This document shows positions 15,955-16,747 of a stretch of 16,747 nt of DNA, in pieces. The position numbers and the translations under genes are program-made. The stretch comes from Chrysochromulina tobinii (Eukaryota > Haptophyta > Prymnesiales > Chrysochromulinaceae), in contig JWZX01002560.1 of the NCBI GenBank assembly GCA_001275005.1, positions 1-16,747 of the forward strand. Reading direction: 5' to 3'. Below the pieces are notes generated by a model. That model was not told where the DNA came from and searched no databases. It saw only the letters and a list, made by a program, of their open reading frames with translations. The stretch's first letter is position 1; each line of letters starts with the position of its first letter.

Positions 15955-16747
15955 ATGGCGGTGACAAAAATCTCAACTCCGGTTTTCCCACAGAATCCTC
16001 TTTGTAGAGGCCTCATCGCCGCGTGGCTCGCGGTCTCCAGCGCCGCACCGCACGCGTCGATGCCCCCGAGCTGGGCTAGCGTGGCGACGGCCAAGAAGCC
16101 TGAGCCGCCCCCACCCGTCGCCTCTAAGCCGGCTGCCGAGGTCGTGAAGCCGGCCACCTCTCCCACACGGAACGGAGCGCCTGCTGAGAAGCCACCCGCT
16201 CCAGCTCCTTTGGTCAATGGGGACGTGGCTGCTGCTGCGCCGTCGGCGGCTCGGCCACCTGCGACATTTGCACCGGCCGTCGCCGAGAAGAAGCAGCCGG
16301 CCCAGGCGGCGCACTCGTACGAGCCCGCCCCTAATGAGATCCTCAAGGTGACGCTCAACAAGCCGACGGCAGAAACGAAGCTGGGGATCCGGCTCTCGGG
16401 GACGGAGCGCCCGTACATCAAGTCGCTGAACGCGGACGGGCTCGCCGCCAAGGCGGGCTGCTTGCAGGAGCACGATGTCTTCCTCAAGGTCAACGGCCAT
16501 CCGGCCGTTGGCCACGAGAAGACGACAGCGCAGTTGAGGACGGCCACGGGCAAGATTCTCATTGAGCTCTACCGCGTGCAGATCAAGGAGGAGGTGGGCG
16601 AGGAGGCGGACGGCACGGGCGCCACCGTGGACGCGCAGCCCGCCGCCGACCCCGCCGCTGCCGATGCCGACGCCGCCGCCGCCGCTGCGAAGGCGGAGCC
16701 GCCGCGTGTCAATGCGTGGACGAAGCCGCCGATCAAGGTGGCAACGT
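15955..16747 (+). CDS. PDZ-domain protein (3' partial)
   Basis: From ATG 15955 the frame is open to the window edge (264 codons). After a Pro/Ala/Lys-rich, probably disordered segment (about 45-125) comes a PDZ domain at about 129-207. It includes the carboxylate-binding loop LGIRL (143-147), a strand with YIKSLNADGLAAKAG, then HDVFLKVNGHPAVG and a final strand ILIELYR. An acidic and Ala-rich linker follows. PDZ domains bind C-terminal peptides and scaffold signalling or membrane complexes; the partner here is unknown. The start is uncertain: ATG 16060 is also in frame, and TTTTCCCACAG ending at 15991 resembles a splice acceptor, so an upstream exon could exist. It is the only long plus-strand frame here with a recognisable domain; the antisense frame at 15873-16562 is an artefact. 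Confidence 0.75.
   Translation, partial: MAVTKISTPVFPQNPLCRGLIAAWLAVSSAAPHASMPPSWASVATAKKPEPPPPVASKPAAEVVKPATSPTRNGAPAEKPPAPAPLVNGDVAAAAPSAARPPATFAPAVAEKKQPAQAAHSYEPAPNEILKVTLNKPTAETKLGIRLSGTERPYIKSLNADGLAAKAGCLQEHDVFLKVNGHPAVGHEKTTAQLRTATGKILIELYRVQIKEEVGEEADGTGATVDAQPAADPAAADADAAAAAAKAEPPRVNAWTKPPIKVAT

Noticed and set aside
15873-16562. Minus-strand open frame of 229 codons opposite the PDZ gene
   Set aside because: The plus strand has a recognisable PDZ domain; the antisense frame is Ala/Gly/Ser-rich with no domain.
1-16747. CRISPR arrays, insertion sequences, phage or virus genes, rRNA
   Set aside because: None is visible. The tandem repeats present are short in-frame coding repeats, and no transposase, integrase, capsid or rRNA-like sequence was seen.

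Overview
The window looks like nuclear DNA of a flagellated alga with a secondary, red-type plastid. A haptophyte or similar chromalveolate is my best guess, but this is inference. The evidence is as follows: a spliceosomal helicase (Aquarius), at least one clean GT-AG intron, Kozak-like starts (ACCATGG), no operons or Shine-Dalgarno sites, a GC-rich genome with Ala/Arg-rich antisense reading frames, an ATP sulfurylase with a signal-peptide-like leader ending in an Ala-Asp-Ala-Phe site, and two proteins with motifs like those of ciliary microtubule inner proteins. Nothing points to a virus, plasmid or bacterium.

Layout. 1-1839 (+): the 3' part of a low-complexity acidic plus coiled-coil protein gene. 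It changes reading frame near 828-880, either through a 52-base intron or a one-base indel. 1840-2433: no gene seen. 2434-3045 (-): a basic hypothetical protein. 3242-4417 (+): a TauD/TfdA-type dioxygenase. 4577-5683 (-): a prolyl-4-hydroxylase-type 2-oxoglutarate/Fe(II) oxygenase, convergent with the previous gene. 5857-10503 (+): a complete, uninterrupted Aquarius (AQR/IBP160) helicase, whose start lies 173 bases from the divergent oxygenase start. 10504-11062: no gene seen. 11063-12415 (-): ATP sulfurylase. 12416-13161: non-coding, holding a nested GC-rich inverted repeat. 13162-14065 (-) and 15145-15744 (-): two paralogues with paired GYTGHVP motifs, the first with one intron, the second without. 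14066-15144: gene-free, with several palindromes. 15955-16747 (+): the 5' part of a PDZ-domain protein that runs off the window.

The genes do not form a pathway. They are compact, alternately oriented housekeeping and lineage-specific genes, in divergent pairs with about 170-275 bases between starts and one convergent pair 159 bases apart. The most interesting items are the GYTGHVP paralogue pair (intron gain or loss exactly inside the second motif), the frame switch in the coiled-coil gene, the repeated CGAAACTGACGAA motif on both strands, the nested foldback at 12719-12873, and the Met in place of the usual His in the sulfurylase GRDxAG motif. I found no convincing new multi-gene system.
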